From contig CAYWNA010000208.1 of NCBI GenBank assembly GCA_964459305.1, positions 1 through 23,318 on the forward strand: a stretch of 23,318 nt of DNA, read 5' to 3'. The notes under the pieces were generated by a model. The model saw only the letters and a list, made by a program, of their open reading frames with translations, was not told the origin of the DNA and did no database searches. Source of the DNA: CAYWNA01 sp964459305. GTDB lineage: Bacteria; Planctomycetota; Planctomycetia; Pirellulales; Pirellulaceae. Shown here piece after piece: positions 16,701 through 23,266 of the stretch (positions within the stretch are counted from its first letter, which is position 1; each line of letters begins with the position of its first letter). A program made the translations under genes and the position numbers.

Positions 16701-17072
16701 CTTCCCGTAAAGCCCCGCCACGCGAATGTTTCTGCGGGCCTCGGCCACGTTGGTTGCGTTAGTGGTCAGGCCGTGAACCAGAAAGCTCTCGCCTTTCCCC
16801 AATTCCGCCGTCAACTTCCCGTCCCCACAGCCAACATGAACGATCAAGCCGCCCTTGACCCCCGTGGCTGCGAGGATGTCTTCGGCATTGTCTGCGGCCT
16901 GGACGGCGACTGCTGAGAAGCAGCATAGAATCATTGCTAGTGTGCATTTCCAAGCCGTAGCTGCATTCGCCAGAGTGCGGAAGGATATTGAAAAAAACCG
17001 CGTTCTGGCGAACGCAGCTACGAGTAGTTCAGGTTTTGAAATGCGCTCGAATGTCGTTTGTCGTTTCATCAT
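13728..17072 (-). CDS. Exported methyltransferase-like/PQQ-propeller fusion protein with repeat-disturbed N-terminus
   Basis: From ATG 17072 (GGGA 5 bases upstream) the product is 1114 residues. Residues about 65-175 follow a class I SAM-methyltransferase pattern with a good motif I (VGCGDG, 80-85) and 'EILRVLRPLGVAYV'. Two quinoprotein-like beta-propellers follow (about 229-625 and 674-1110), with blades such as 'VARDAFNGVKLWEKP' and 'CLDGRDGEVVWRF'. A linker at about 662-673 (IGNRKSAIENPN) is encoded by heptamer DNA repeats. The leader is odd: its hydrophobic core ('AMILCCFSAVAVQA') starts only at residue 46, and residues about 17-39 come from a REP-like hairpin at 16956-17022. An internal ATG at 16934 would give a 15-residue leader with no basic n-region. 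It is a paralogue of the gene upstream (37-base gap). No enzymatic function is established; PQQ binding is not assured. Confidence 0.85.
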   Translation of the reverse strand: MMKRQTTFERISKPELLVAAFARTRFFSISFRTLANAATAWKCTLAMILCCFSAVAVQAADNAEDILAATGVKGGLIVHVGCGDGKLTAELGKGESFLVHGLTTNATNVAEARRNIRVAGLYGKVSVERFPGKTLPYAENLVSLIVSDKSTDVPQQEILRVLRPLGVAYVKRDGQWTKTVKPWPAQMDEWTHYLHGPQNNAVAEDASIGPPRSLRWGCPPRWGRTHEELASMSAMVSARGRLFYIVDNAPLISVWYPAEWKLVARDAFNGVKLWEKPVARWNDHLRHFRSGPTHLPRRLVAVGNDVFVTLGLDAPVTRLHAASGSVLNTYKGTERTEEIVCHDGTLYLMVGTSEGQRSGEGLSRRGEPEPTATRFLVALDVESGEELWRQNAKGTDFILPLSLTAFEDKVFYQDISGIACLDARTGARKWLAERPTPSKRYGWSTSTLVITQDVVLCADRKVTGQPGKKPPAATADLAWSVTCFNVPSVSRKGACELIAYSMTDGHQLWSAPCGEGYNAPVDVFAVDSTVWLGPGFSQGYDLATGEIRKKFAAKPGPVGMVHARCYRNKATSNFIFTGRDGIEVIDLQKGWTGNNSWVRGTCQYGILPANGMLYAPPDACGCHPKARLQGLNALSSTVPDSANGKPISEAGRLVEGPAYEQIGNRKSAIENPNDWPVYRHDALRSGATGAVVPDSVKLKWSTEIRGRLTQPVCSGSQVFVASADSHELHALSIDDGRKAWSYTAGGRIDSSPTLYKGLVVFGSADGWVTCLDGRDGEVVWRFYAAPQQHLIVSHGQLESSWPVHGSVLLHNDELMFTAGRSSYLDGGLYLYRLNPATGNMLACSVISHLDPVTGKQKGKEVRGSFDSEGSTSDILSADGESIFLKHMCFDGSGKEVQNTRPHLFSPTGLLGEEWFIRAYWLYGTNTGAGYGRWASMKSGDSSKAPAGRILSFDDQRMYGYGRAQHSSGWTGHRGDAYHLFSSVKVYEQPSRPAAKRGRSKARAPAGKPFIWSQKPSLIVRSMVLTADKLIVAGVPDLARKDESGRSFSNPEEGLAALAGRRGGRLAMISTDDGTKIREIKLDSPPVFDGMSATEGKFFISLKNGCVTCFAAGEG
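15060..15091. repeat. Tandem heptamer repeats inside the PQQ-protein gene
   Basis: Four and a half heptamers of type ATTNNCG: ATTTTCG, ATTGCCG, ATTTTCG, ATTGCCG, then ATTT. They are read in frame on the minus strand as the linker IGNRKSAIENP between the two propellers. Their A/T content differs sharply from the GC-rich flanks. Confidence 0.8.
16956..17022. repeat. REP-like hairpin within the N-terminal codons of the PQQ-protein gene
   Basis: Arm 16956-16980 pairs with 16998-17022 at 22 of 25 positions (18 of 19 in the outer part, core CGTAGCTGC..TTCGCCAGA), around an A-rich loop at 16981-16997. The TTCTGGCGAACGCAGCTACG type is one I associate with dispersed planctomycete repeats. Here it lies inside the open frame, between the ATG at 17072 and the signal-peptide core. 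Confidence 0.8.
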
Positions 17073-17109
17073 ATTTGTCCCAAAGGTGAGAGGTCGAAAT
17101 GGTCGCGAA

Positions 17110-20100
17110 TCACTCCCGACCCAGGCACAGTACGCGGCCGCTAGCGAGTGAGAGGTATAACCGGCCTCCGGCGGCGGAAAGACCATCGAACATGGGCAGA
17201 GCCGGGAGTACCTGCTCGGCGACGGTCTTCCCGTCCTCGACCGACATGGCGCGAAGCACGTTGCCCTGTTTTCCTTCGTAGGCGTCTTGCGAAATCACCC
17301 AGTCCCCTTTGGCGCCGGCGACGAATAGACGTTTCTCCGTGCCCTCGCCGGCCAGCACCATGCCTCGCACCTGGATATCGCCTGGGGTTGTCCAGAGAAA
17401 GCTCTTCTCTGTTGTTTCTTTTCTTTCCGCAGCAAAGAAGACTTCCTTCTCGCCGACGAGGTACATCTGGTGCCTATTTCCGGGAGAAGGGGGATACTGG
17501 TTGCGCCCGAAACCGTAAACCCTTTCGTCATCCAGTGACATGATCCGGCCCGTGGGCCTCGCATTGCCGGTTCGTGCCCAGCCTTGCGCGCCTCCTACGT
17601 ACTTTCGCCCGTAGATCCAGTACGTGCGACGGAACCATGAGGTATCCAGGAATCCCGTCGGCGAAAACAGATGATCGATCTCCTGCTCGACGCTCTTGCC
17701 GTTGAGGTCGAACGCCCAGTGACGCATGAAGACCTGATCGCCGTCGCAGGAGAGCACGTCGTTCTTCGCCCCCTCCATATCCAGGCGGGCATAGATGGTG
17801 GAAGTGATGGGCTTCTGTTCATCCTTGGGTCCGAGGGAGTCAATCTTGGTCATCGTTAGCAGCTCGCCTGTGCGCGGATTCAGCCGGTACACGTAGAGAC
17901 CGCCATCGAGGTAGGAGGAGCGGCCGGCACAGAACCAAAGCACATCGTTGTGGATCAGGACACTTCCGTGCACGGGCCACGCCGATTCGATCTGGTCATA
18001 GGCCACACATCGCCGGTCGACCGGGGCCGCCCGAAACCGCCAGACCAGTTCTCCTGCGTCCGCGGTCAAGCAATAAACGAAGCCGTCGCGCGAGCCGAAG
18101 ATGACCGTGGCTGCGTACGACGTGGGAGCCGAATCGACACGTCCGCCTGTCGTATACTGCCAGAGTCTATTGCCGTTGTCCGCGTTCAGAGCATGTACGG
18201 TGTGCGAGTCGACGGTTGCGACAAACAACTTTCCATCGGCAACGACACATTGGCTGAGGCCCCTGCCCACATCCACGCTCCACAGTTCTCTTGCGTTCAC
18301 GGGGACGGCCGTCCTGGTGGCGCCGCTTCGTGCCGCATTGCCGCGGTAGGTGCCCCAGTCATTGGGATTTTCGATTTTCGATTTGCGATTGCCGATTTTT
18401 TCGTGCGCGGGTCCCTTCACGAGTCTGTCTGACAGACCTTTCTCCGCGGGGCCGTTCCGTTTGCCCGCGACAGCCCAGAATCCGCTCAGCTTGCCTTGCA
18501 TGTAACACGCACAAGGATGAGGCGGGGTGTACAGCAGGCCGTTGGCCGGCATGAAACCGTAGAGGCATGCGCCGCGGATCCAACTGTCGTGCGTTACCTG
18601 GCCGCTGGTCACGTCGAAAAACTCGATGCCGGGAAAGCTGGTGATGATGTTTGTGCCTGAGGCCCGCGGGACATGGCAGCGATGGTGCATGATGGCGTAC
18701 CCGTGCTCGGCGGAGACAGGGAGCCTTCTCCGCTCTTCGCCCGTGCCCAGGTCGTATCCCACGTAGTGCCGGTTGATGGTCTTGAGGTTCGAGCCCGGCC
18801 GGTAGGGTTCGCCTCCGGCGTCGATGTCCCAGATCAGGTCGTCGATGACAAGAATGCTCGCAGGCGATTTGTAACCCGCGGCGGAACAGGTCTGCGACCA
18901 CAGGTCTTTCCCCGTCGCCGCATCACGGGCCGACAGTTTTCCGTTGATCGCCGCGTAGACGATTCCCTGGTGGATCAGGACCGTTGGGTTCACCGTGGTT
19001 CGCGAACTCAACGCCTTGGGTGCCGCTTTCTCCGACCAGAGTGTCTTGCCGCCGGCCAGGTCCACGCAGACGAGTCGGTCGGCGCTCATATAGACGGCCT
19101 TCCCGCCCTCGGCGGCGATGGTCGTGGACACCACGGGTTCCGGCGCCGTCCTCCAGGCCAGTTTTCCCGTGGACAGATCAACGAGCGCAACCGATCGGCT
19201 TCCCTCCAGGTTCAGTGTCTTCTCATCGAGTACGAAACCTCTACGGCTGCTGGGCGTTTTCCCGCGGTATGGACTCGTCGTGCTTTCGTTGTTCGTCACA
19301 ACAACCAGCATGCCGTCGGTGTGCAGGAATTCCTCCGTGTGGACCGTTTCCTGGAAGGTTCTCAACACTCGGCCGGTGGCCGCATCCAATTCGCTGACCG
19401 GCGCATCGATTCCGAGCGTGACATAGACCCGGTCTTCGACGGCCACCAATCGACGCGGAAGCTGCAAGGGCCCGGATTTCAGCGGGAACAGGCTGGCATG
19501 CCACTGGCGGATCGGAACTTTCCATAGCAGAACGCCGCTGAACGCGTCCCGTGCAGAAACGAACCATTTGGAGGGGAGATAAATCGAAGCCTTCGGCCCT
19601 TCGTCCATGATGGAGAACACACGGCCCCCCGCGGATACCACCGCGCTCACACTCGACATGTTCTCGTGACTGCGGCTGTACTCAGGGCCCGCCTTCCACT
19701 GCATACTGCGCGGCTGACTCACAGCCGTGTCGTTACCGGCGCCGATACCGCTGGCGTCGTACATGTGATGCGACCAGTCGTCGGTCTCCCGTGGGACCTT
19801 TTTGACGGTCATCTTGCCATCAATGATCGCGACGCCCCTCGGCGCAAGAACACGCATGACTTCGTCCATCGTCACGCCGTCCGGTTCCTCAGCCACGACG
19901 AGGTTCACGAGGTTATCGACATAGGGAAGAGAACGCCCATCGTAGCGCGTGGCCGAAACCTTGCCATACAGCCTTGCCGCATGGATGGCTTTGATCGCTT
20001 TTTCGACATGCTCGTCGCGAGTATGGAGTCCCTGGACCAGGTACCCGTCGCGTCGTCCGAACTCGATCAGAAGGTTCGGATCATCGCACCCAACCACGAC

Positions 20101-20211
20101 CACAAGCCCTCCCTTGACTCCGCTTTCTTCCAGTATGTCCGAAGCCGCCGGCGCAGCATGCAACGGCCCTACCGCCAGGGAGAGTAACACAAAGGCTTCG
20201 TATCGATTCAC
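17110..20211 (-). CDS. Exported methyltransferase-like/PQQ-propeller fusion protein
   Basis: A 1033-residue protein from GTG 20211, with GAGGAG 9 bases upstream (complement of 20221-20226). It has a clean leader, MNRYEAFVLLSLAVGPLHAA. Residues about 26-140 align with the methyltransferase-like domain of the downstream paralogue, but motif I is degraded (VGCDDPN instead of VGCGDG), so SAM binding is doubtful. Propeller 1 spans about 185-570 with blades such as 'VDLSTGKLAWRT' and 'SARDAATGKDLWSQ'. The heptamer-encoded linker IGNRKSKIENPN is at 605-616. Propeller 2 spans about 617-1030 and ends 'LYLSLASGRVLCLGRE'. Both paralogues share 'PANGLLYTPPHPCACY'-type segments. The domain order (pseudo-methyltransferase, then quinoprotein-like propellers) is known in planctomycete proteins without assigned function. 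The downstream paralogue follows after 37 bases, probably by tandem duplication. Confidence 0.87.
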   Translation of the reverse strand: MNRYEAFVLLSLAVGPLHAAPAASDILEESGVKGGLVVVVGCDDPNLLIEFGRRDGYLVQGLHTRDEHVEKAIKAIHAARLYGKVSATRYDGRSLPYVDNLVNLVVAEEPDGVTMDEVMRVLAPRGVAIIDGKMTVKKVPRETDDWSHHMYDASGIGAGNDTAVSQPRSMQWKAGPEYSRSHENMSSVSAVVSAGGRVFSIMDEGPKASIYLPSKWFVSARDAFSGVLLWKVPIRQWHASLFPLKSGPLQLPRRLVAVEDRVYVTLGIDAPVSELDAATGRVLRTFQETVHTEEFLHTDGMLVVVTNNESTTSPYRGKTPSSRRGFVLDEKTLNLEGSRSVALVDLSTGKLAWRTAPEPVVSTTIAAEGGKAVYMSADRLVCVDLAGGKTLWSEKAAPKALSSRTTVNPTVLIHQGIVYAAINGKLSARDAATGKDLWSQTCSAAGYKSPASILVIDDLIWDIDAGGEPYRPGSNLKTINRHYVGYDLGTGEERRRLPVSAEHGYAIMHHRCHVPRASGTNIITSFPGIEFFDVTSGQVTHDSWIRGACLYGFMPANGLLYTPPHPCACYMQGKLSGFWAVAGKRNGPAEKGLSDRLVKGPAHEKIGNRKSKIENPNDWGTYRGNAARSGATRTAVPVNARELWSVDVGRGLSQCVVADGKLFVATVDSHTVHALNADNGNRLWQYTTGGRVDSAPTSYAATVIFGSRDGFVYCLTADAGELVWRFRAAPVDRRCVAYDQIESAWPVHGSVLIHNDVLWFCAGRSSYLDGGLYVYRLNPRTGELLTMTKIDSLGPKDEQKPITSTIYARLDMEGAKNDVLSCDGDQVFMRHWAFDLNGKSVEQEIDHLFSPTGFLDTSWFRRTYWIYGRKYVGGAQGWARTGNARPTGRIMSLDDERVYGFGRNQYPPSPGNRHQMYLVGEKEVFFAAERKETTEKSFLWTTPGDIQVRGMVLAGEGTEKRLFVAGAKGDWVISQDAYEGKQGNVLRAMSVEDGKTVAEQVLPALPMFDGLSAAGGRLYLSLASGRVLCLGRE
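18367..18400. repeat. Tandem heptamer repeats inside the second PQQ-protein gene
   Basis: Nearly five heptamers: ATTTTCG, ATTTTCG, ATTTGCG, ATTGCCG, ATTTTTT. They are translated in frame on the minus strand as KIGNRKSKIENP. They sit at exactly the same protein position, just before 'NDW.xYR..A.RSG', as the repeat at 15060-15091 in the paralogue. Confidence 0.8.
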
Positions 20212-20282
20212 TGATTCCCACTCCTCTTTTCAAAGCAGACCAGCCTGCCATTTTGCTGGGCAACAAGAACCGGCCCAGACGC

Positions 20283-20500
20283 GTAAGCACCCAGCCTCAA
20301 GTTTCCATGCAGAATCAAGCCACGTAGGACGGGCACTCCTGACGCGCCCGATAAGACTCGGATTGCGACGTGGGATAGGCTTCCAGCCTGTCGTTTTCCT
20401 GTGCTTCCGACAGGCTGGAAGCCTATCCCACGACTTTTGTCGGGCGCGTCAAGAGTGCCCATCCTACATAACATACAAGAACTTGTAGCCGGGTGCTTAG
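20283..20500. repeat. Three-layer nested palindrome (REP within REP within REP)
   Basis: Three concentric inverted repeats share one centre near 20400. Inner: 20369-20393 with 20408-20432, 25 of 25 matching, core GGGATAGGCTTCCAGCC. Middle: 20324-20351 with 20440-20467, 26 of 28, core GGGCACTC..GACGCGCCCGA. Outer: 20283-20303 with 20480-20500, 17 of 21, core AAGCACCC. The inner and middle types are ones I associate with planctomycete intergenic repeats. The span lies just 5' of the PQQ-protein start at 20211 and explains the short open frame seen across it on the minus strand. Confidence 0.85.
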
Positions 20501-20501
20501 C

Positions 20502-20720
20502 TTACCATGTTGTTGCCGGCGCGTCCCATTCAACAACCTCGCCCACGGCTAGATGACAGTCTTGGATGAAGAGAGGGGTCCAGGACACGGCGAGGCGACC
20601 ACTCATCATTACCCGCCGACGGCCCCGCCACGCGATCTGCCGGCTTCCAAGGTCAAATGCCCCTTCGCGCTTCCTTGCCCCCACCGGCATTTCGCCGAGC
20701 TCCCTCAAGAGTGACCTCAT
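20502..20720 (-). CDS. Doubtful small ORF after the mini-secretin gene
   Basis: A 72-codon frame whose ATG (20720) begins 2 bases after the TAA (20723-20725) of the upstream gene; AGG lies 5 bases before the ATG. The product is basic in its first half ('GARKREG', 'WRGRRR') and hydrophobic later ('SWTPLFIQDCHLAVGEVVEW'). It has no leader and no family I recognise. The frame ends at the edge of the nested palindrome. It could be a real translationally coupled peptide, the 5' part of a gene broken by repeat insertion, or chance. Confidence 0.25.
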   Translation of the reverse strand: MRSLLRELGEMPVGARKREGAFDLGSRQIAWRGRRRVMMSGRLAVSWTPLFIQDCHLAVGEVVEWDAPATTW

Positions 20721-20722
20721 CC

Positions 20723-21433
20723 TTACCTATCGGGGACAATTCGTGCCGTCGCGAGAACCAGGAACATTGAATCTCCTTGGTTCGATTGCGATTGCAGGCC
20801 ACCGACGAGCACCGTCTCCCCGCTGGCGACTCGAATGGTCGCTTGGCAGCTCGATGTGTCGACCCGGGGTGGTAGGACAGCATCGTCGTCCTTCTGGCCG
20901 CCGGCTGCGGTTTGGGACTCGGCGAGACGCGATTTTTCGATGTCCAATTCCAGCGCTACGTCGTCGTCGACGACACGGGGCGTCATCCCCAGGATCGTGC
21001 CGACGTTTTCGTAAGTATATGAGCTGACCGCGGCTCTGGTGGCTCCGCCCGCACGGCCGGAATAGTTGCGTGCAGTGACCACCGGTCGTCGTTCGCCGAC
21101 GCGGATGAACGCGGCCTGCTCGTCCAGCGTTGTCAGCCGGATACGGGTGACGACGTCTAGCTTGCCTTGCTTTTCAAGTTCGAGCACGCGAGCCACCGTC
21201 TTCTCTCTTTCCGTCGCGATGTCAAAATCGATTCGGTCGTCCCTATGGCCATCGGGCGACTTCGTCCCGACAATCAGCACCTCGATCTCTACCATCTTCG
21301 ACGCGACATCGACGGGCTTTGCCGGCCTCCCGGCCTTTCCTGGCACGGCTGATGTCGTTTCCTTGTCCGCCGCAATGCTGCTGCCGATCACGAGGACCAG
21401 TCCCACGACACCCCAGACCATAATGTGTTTCAT
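20723..21433 (-). CDS. Exported stand-alone secretin-homology-domain protein ('mini-secretin')
   Basis: A 236-residue protein from ATG 21433 (AAGGGG 8 bases upstream), with a leader 'VWGVVGLVLVIGSSIAA'. It carries the conserved pieces of the type II/III secretion secretin domain in order: 'EIEVLIVGT' (49-57), 'GKLDVVTRIRLTTLDEQAAF' (90-109) with 'IRVGERRPVV', 'YENVGTILGMTPRVVDDDVA' (141-160), 'PPRVDTS', 'SGETVLVGGL' (204-213) and the final strand 'MFLVLATARIV'. Full-length secretins (500-800 residues) have N0-N3 domains for ring assembly; these are absent, so it may be an accessory, a periplasmic relic or a secretin-like fold with another job. No other secretion genes are in the window. It starts divergently from the glycoside hydrolase gene, about 100 bases away. 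Confidence 0.75.
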   Translation of the reverse strand: MKHIMVWGVVGLVLVIGSSIAADKETTSAVPGKAGRPAKPVDVASKMVEIEVLIVGTKSPDGHRDDRIDFDIATEREKTVARVLELEKQGKLDVVTRIRLTTLDEQAAFIRVGERRPVVTARNYSGRAGGATRAAVSSYTYENVGTILGMTPRVVDDDVALELDIEKSRLAESQTAAGGQKDDDAVLPPRVDTSSCQATIRVASGETVLVGGLQSQSNQGDSMFLVLATARIVPDR

Positions 21434-21459
21434 TGTCGGATCCCCTTTGAAGCCATAAG

Positions 21460-21488
21460 TTGTGTTCGCGCCACTGTGACGTTATTAT
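21460..21488 (+). promoter_or_regulatory. Candidate promoter for the divergent glycoside hydrolase gene
   Basis: In the 102-base divergent gap, TTGTGT (21460-21465) and TATTAT (21483-21488) are 17 bases apart. The -10 matches the housekeeping consensus at 5 of 6 positions but the -35 at only 3 of 6. The predicted start point near 21495 would leave a leader of about 40 bases containing GAGAGG (21521-21526), 9 bases before the ATG. This is weak evidence on its own. Confidence 0.3.
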
Positions 21489-21535
21489 CTGTCGGATGAG
21501 ATCGCGTGGCAACTCGAATCGAGAGGTAGACACCA

Positions 21536-23008
21536 ATGACAACAGCCAAATCACAAACTGCGACCGGCCAGCCAAAGGAGTCCATCGTCATTTTGAAAAC
21601 GATGTGGTTGGGCGTCGGTGTCGTTTTGATCGCCGGTGGGATTTGTTTCGGCAATGAACGCAACGATGACCGCATTCGACCCTGCCGCGACAACCCGCGG
21701 TATTGGCAATACAAAGGCCAACCGGTGCTGTTGCTGGGCGGCACCAAAGACGACAATTTGTTTCAGCTTCCGGATCTGCGAGAACACTTGGACGAGTTGA
21801 AGACCGTCGGCGGAAACTACATCCGCAATACGATGAGCGACCGGCATGACAAAGGCTTTGAAGTCTACGCGTTCAAGCAGCTTGCCGACGGCAAGTATGA
21901 CCTCGGGCAGTGGAACACGGAGTACTGGAAGCGATTCGAAAACATGCTTCGGTGGACCGCCGAGCGGGACATCATCGTACAGATCGAGGTCTGGGACCGT
22001 TTTGACTATTCCGACCACCGTGACTCCGGCCGCTGGAAGCGACATCCCTACAATCCGCAGAACAACGTGAACTACACGGCGGAACTGTCAGGATTGCAGA
22101 CGACCTACACGAAACACCCGGGCAGCAACGAACAGCCGTTCTTCTTCACCGTGCCTGACCTGAAGAACAACAAGACACTGTTGCAGTATCAGGTCGCCCA
22201 GATCGACAAGATGCTCTCCTACACCTTACAGTACGGAAACGTCTTGTACTGCATGGACAACGAGACCTCCGGCAGTCCGGAATGGGGCAAATTCTGGGCG
22301 CAGCATATCCGCAAACGCGCGGCCGAGGCGGGCGTCGAAGTTCATGTAACGGAAATGTGGGATCAGTGGGACGTCAAAGGCGGTCATCACAAGGAGACAT
22401 TCGACCATCCCGAACTGTACTCTTTCGTGGACGTATCGCAGAACAACCACAACAAAGGCCAGCAGCACTGGGACAACTTTCAGTGGGTGCGACGATACAT
22501 CGCCGGAAAACTCCGGCCGATCAACACCGTGAAGATCTACGGGGCGGATACGGGGAGATTCGGCAACAGCCGCGACGGCGAAGAACGTTTCTGGCGCAAT
22601 ATCCTGGGCGGTGCCGCGTCCACACGCTTTCATCGGCCGGACTCGGGGCTGGGCCTGAGCGACCGGGCCAAACCGCACATCCGCAGCATGAGGCTTCTGA
22701 CCTCGGAACTCGATATCTTCAACTGTACGCCGGACGCGCAAAGCAAGCTGCTATCGGACCGCAGCGACAACGAAGCGTTCCTCACCTGCATTGCCGACAA
22801 GCAATACGCCCTGTATTTCCCCGACGGCGGCCAAGTCACGCTAGACCTTTCCAACGCACAAGGATCGTTCGCCGTGAAATGGCTCGACATCCTCAACAGT
22901 CGCTGGACCGACCAGCGAAGCGCTCCCGGTGGACGACCGATATCACTTGCCTGTCCAGGTAAGAGCCATTGGGCGTGCTTGTTGAGTCGAAGTCATGCAA
23001 AGAAATGA
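21536..23008 (+). CDS. Exported DUF4038/apiosidase-like TIM-barrel glycoside hydrolase
   Basis: A 490-residue protein from ATG 21536 (GAGAGG 9 bases upstream). A second ATG at 21602 would start right at the hydrophobic leader 'MWLGVGVVLIAGGICFG'. The body opens 'NPRYWQYKGQPVLLLGG' and runs through a (beta/alpha)8-like region with 'GGNYIRNTMSDR', 'VQIEVWDRFDYS' and 'YGNVLYCMDNETS'. E243 in 'DNETS' and E273 in 'VTEMWDQWD' are candidate acid/base and nucleophile. The last ~90 residues ('YALYFPDGGQVTLDLSNAQG') form the small beta domain often called putative collagen-binding in this family. The overall pattern fits DUF4038/GH140-like enzymes, which cleave pectin-side-chain or other glycan linkages; the substrate here is unknown. 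It is transcribed away from the sulfatase cluster and probably belongs to the same glycan locus. Confidence 0.82.
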   Translation: MTTAKSQTATGQPKESIVILKTMWLGVGVVLIAGGICFGNERNDDRIRPCRDNPRYWQYKGQPVLLLGGTKDDNLFQLPDLREHLDELKTVGGNYIRNTMSDRHDKGFEVYAFKQLADGKYDLGQWNTEYWKRFENMLRWTAERDIIVQIEVWDRFDYSDHRDSGRWKRHPYNPQNNVNYTAELSGLQTTYTKHPGSNEQPFFFTVPDLKNNKTLLQYQVAQIDKMLSYTLQYGNVLYCMDNETSGSPEWGKFWAQHIRKRAAEAGVEVHVTEMWDQWDVKGGHHKETFDHPELYSFVDVSQNNHNKGQQHWDNFQWVRRYIAGKLRPINTVKIYGADTGRFGNSRDGEERFWRNILGGAASTRFHRPDSGLGLSDRAKPHIRSMRLLTSELDIFNCTPDAQSKLLSDRSDNEAFLTCIADKQYALYFPDGGQVTLDLSNAQGSFAVKWLDILNSRWTDQRSAPGGRPISLACPGKSHWACLLSRSHAKK

Positions 23009-23154
23009 AGGAGGAGTTGCGCGAACTCTCCAAACGAGTGTGCCTTGAAGGTCTCGTCAGATCGGTTCTTCTAAGTCCCGTCGAGGAACTTGTCGATGGT
23101 GACGTACCACTCCTTTCGTGCCTTCCAGAACCAGGGCTTGTTCGGGCGTGCCAT
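22993..23154 (-). pseudogene. Integrase-like N-terminal fragment next to a tRNA gene
   Basis: ATG 23154 has a strong GGAGG (complement of 23160-23164) 5 bases upstream. Its 27-residue product opens 'MARPNKPWFWKARKEWYVTI', then 'DKFLDGT' and TAG at 23071-23073. The 'MARP.KPW...K..WYVTIDG' opening is one I associate with planctomycete tyrosine-recombinase/integrase proteins. Reading past the TAG, the same frame stays open for 25 codons ('KNRSDETFKAHSFGEF...') to a TGA at 22993-22995, overlapping the end of the glycoside hydrolase gene. No core or catalytic domain (R..H..R..Y) is present. It is best read as a remnant of an integrated element; a real 27-residue peptide is less likely. Confidence 0.4.
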
Positions 23155-23266
23155 ATCCGCCTCCGTTTGGTATCATTGCATCTTCGGTTCAGTGATATTC
23201 GGCTTCACAAGTGTTTAGTATCACGGAAGACCGAAAAGGCAAGAAAACATCAAGAACTCAACGTTT

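Noticed and set aside
17073..17186. Upstream extension of the 1114-residue PQQ protein
   Set aside because: It would overlap the end of the upstream gene and adds residues with no leader; ATG 17072 has a usable ribosome site.
20208..20474. 88-codon minus-strand open frame
   Set aside because: Most of it is the nested palindrome translated ('GIGFQPV...RQAGSLSH'); only the last ~22-30 codons may be a gene remnant, treated as a finding.
23014..23028. Short stem GAGTT/AACTC just after the glycoside hydrolase stop
   Set aside because: Only five pairs and no T-run; not convincing as a terminator.
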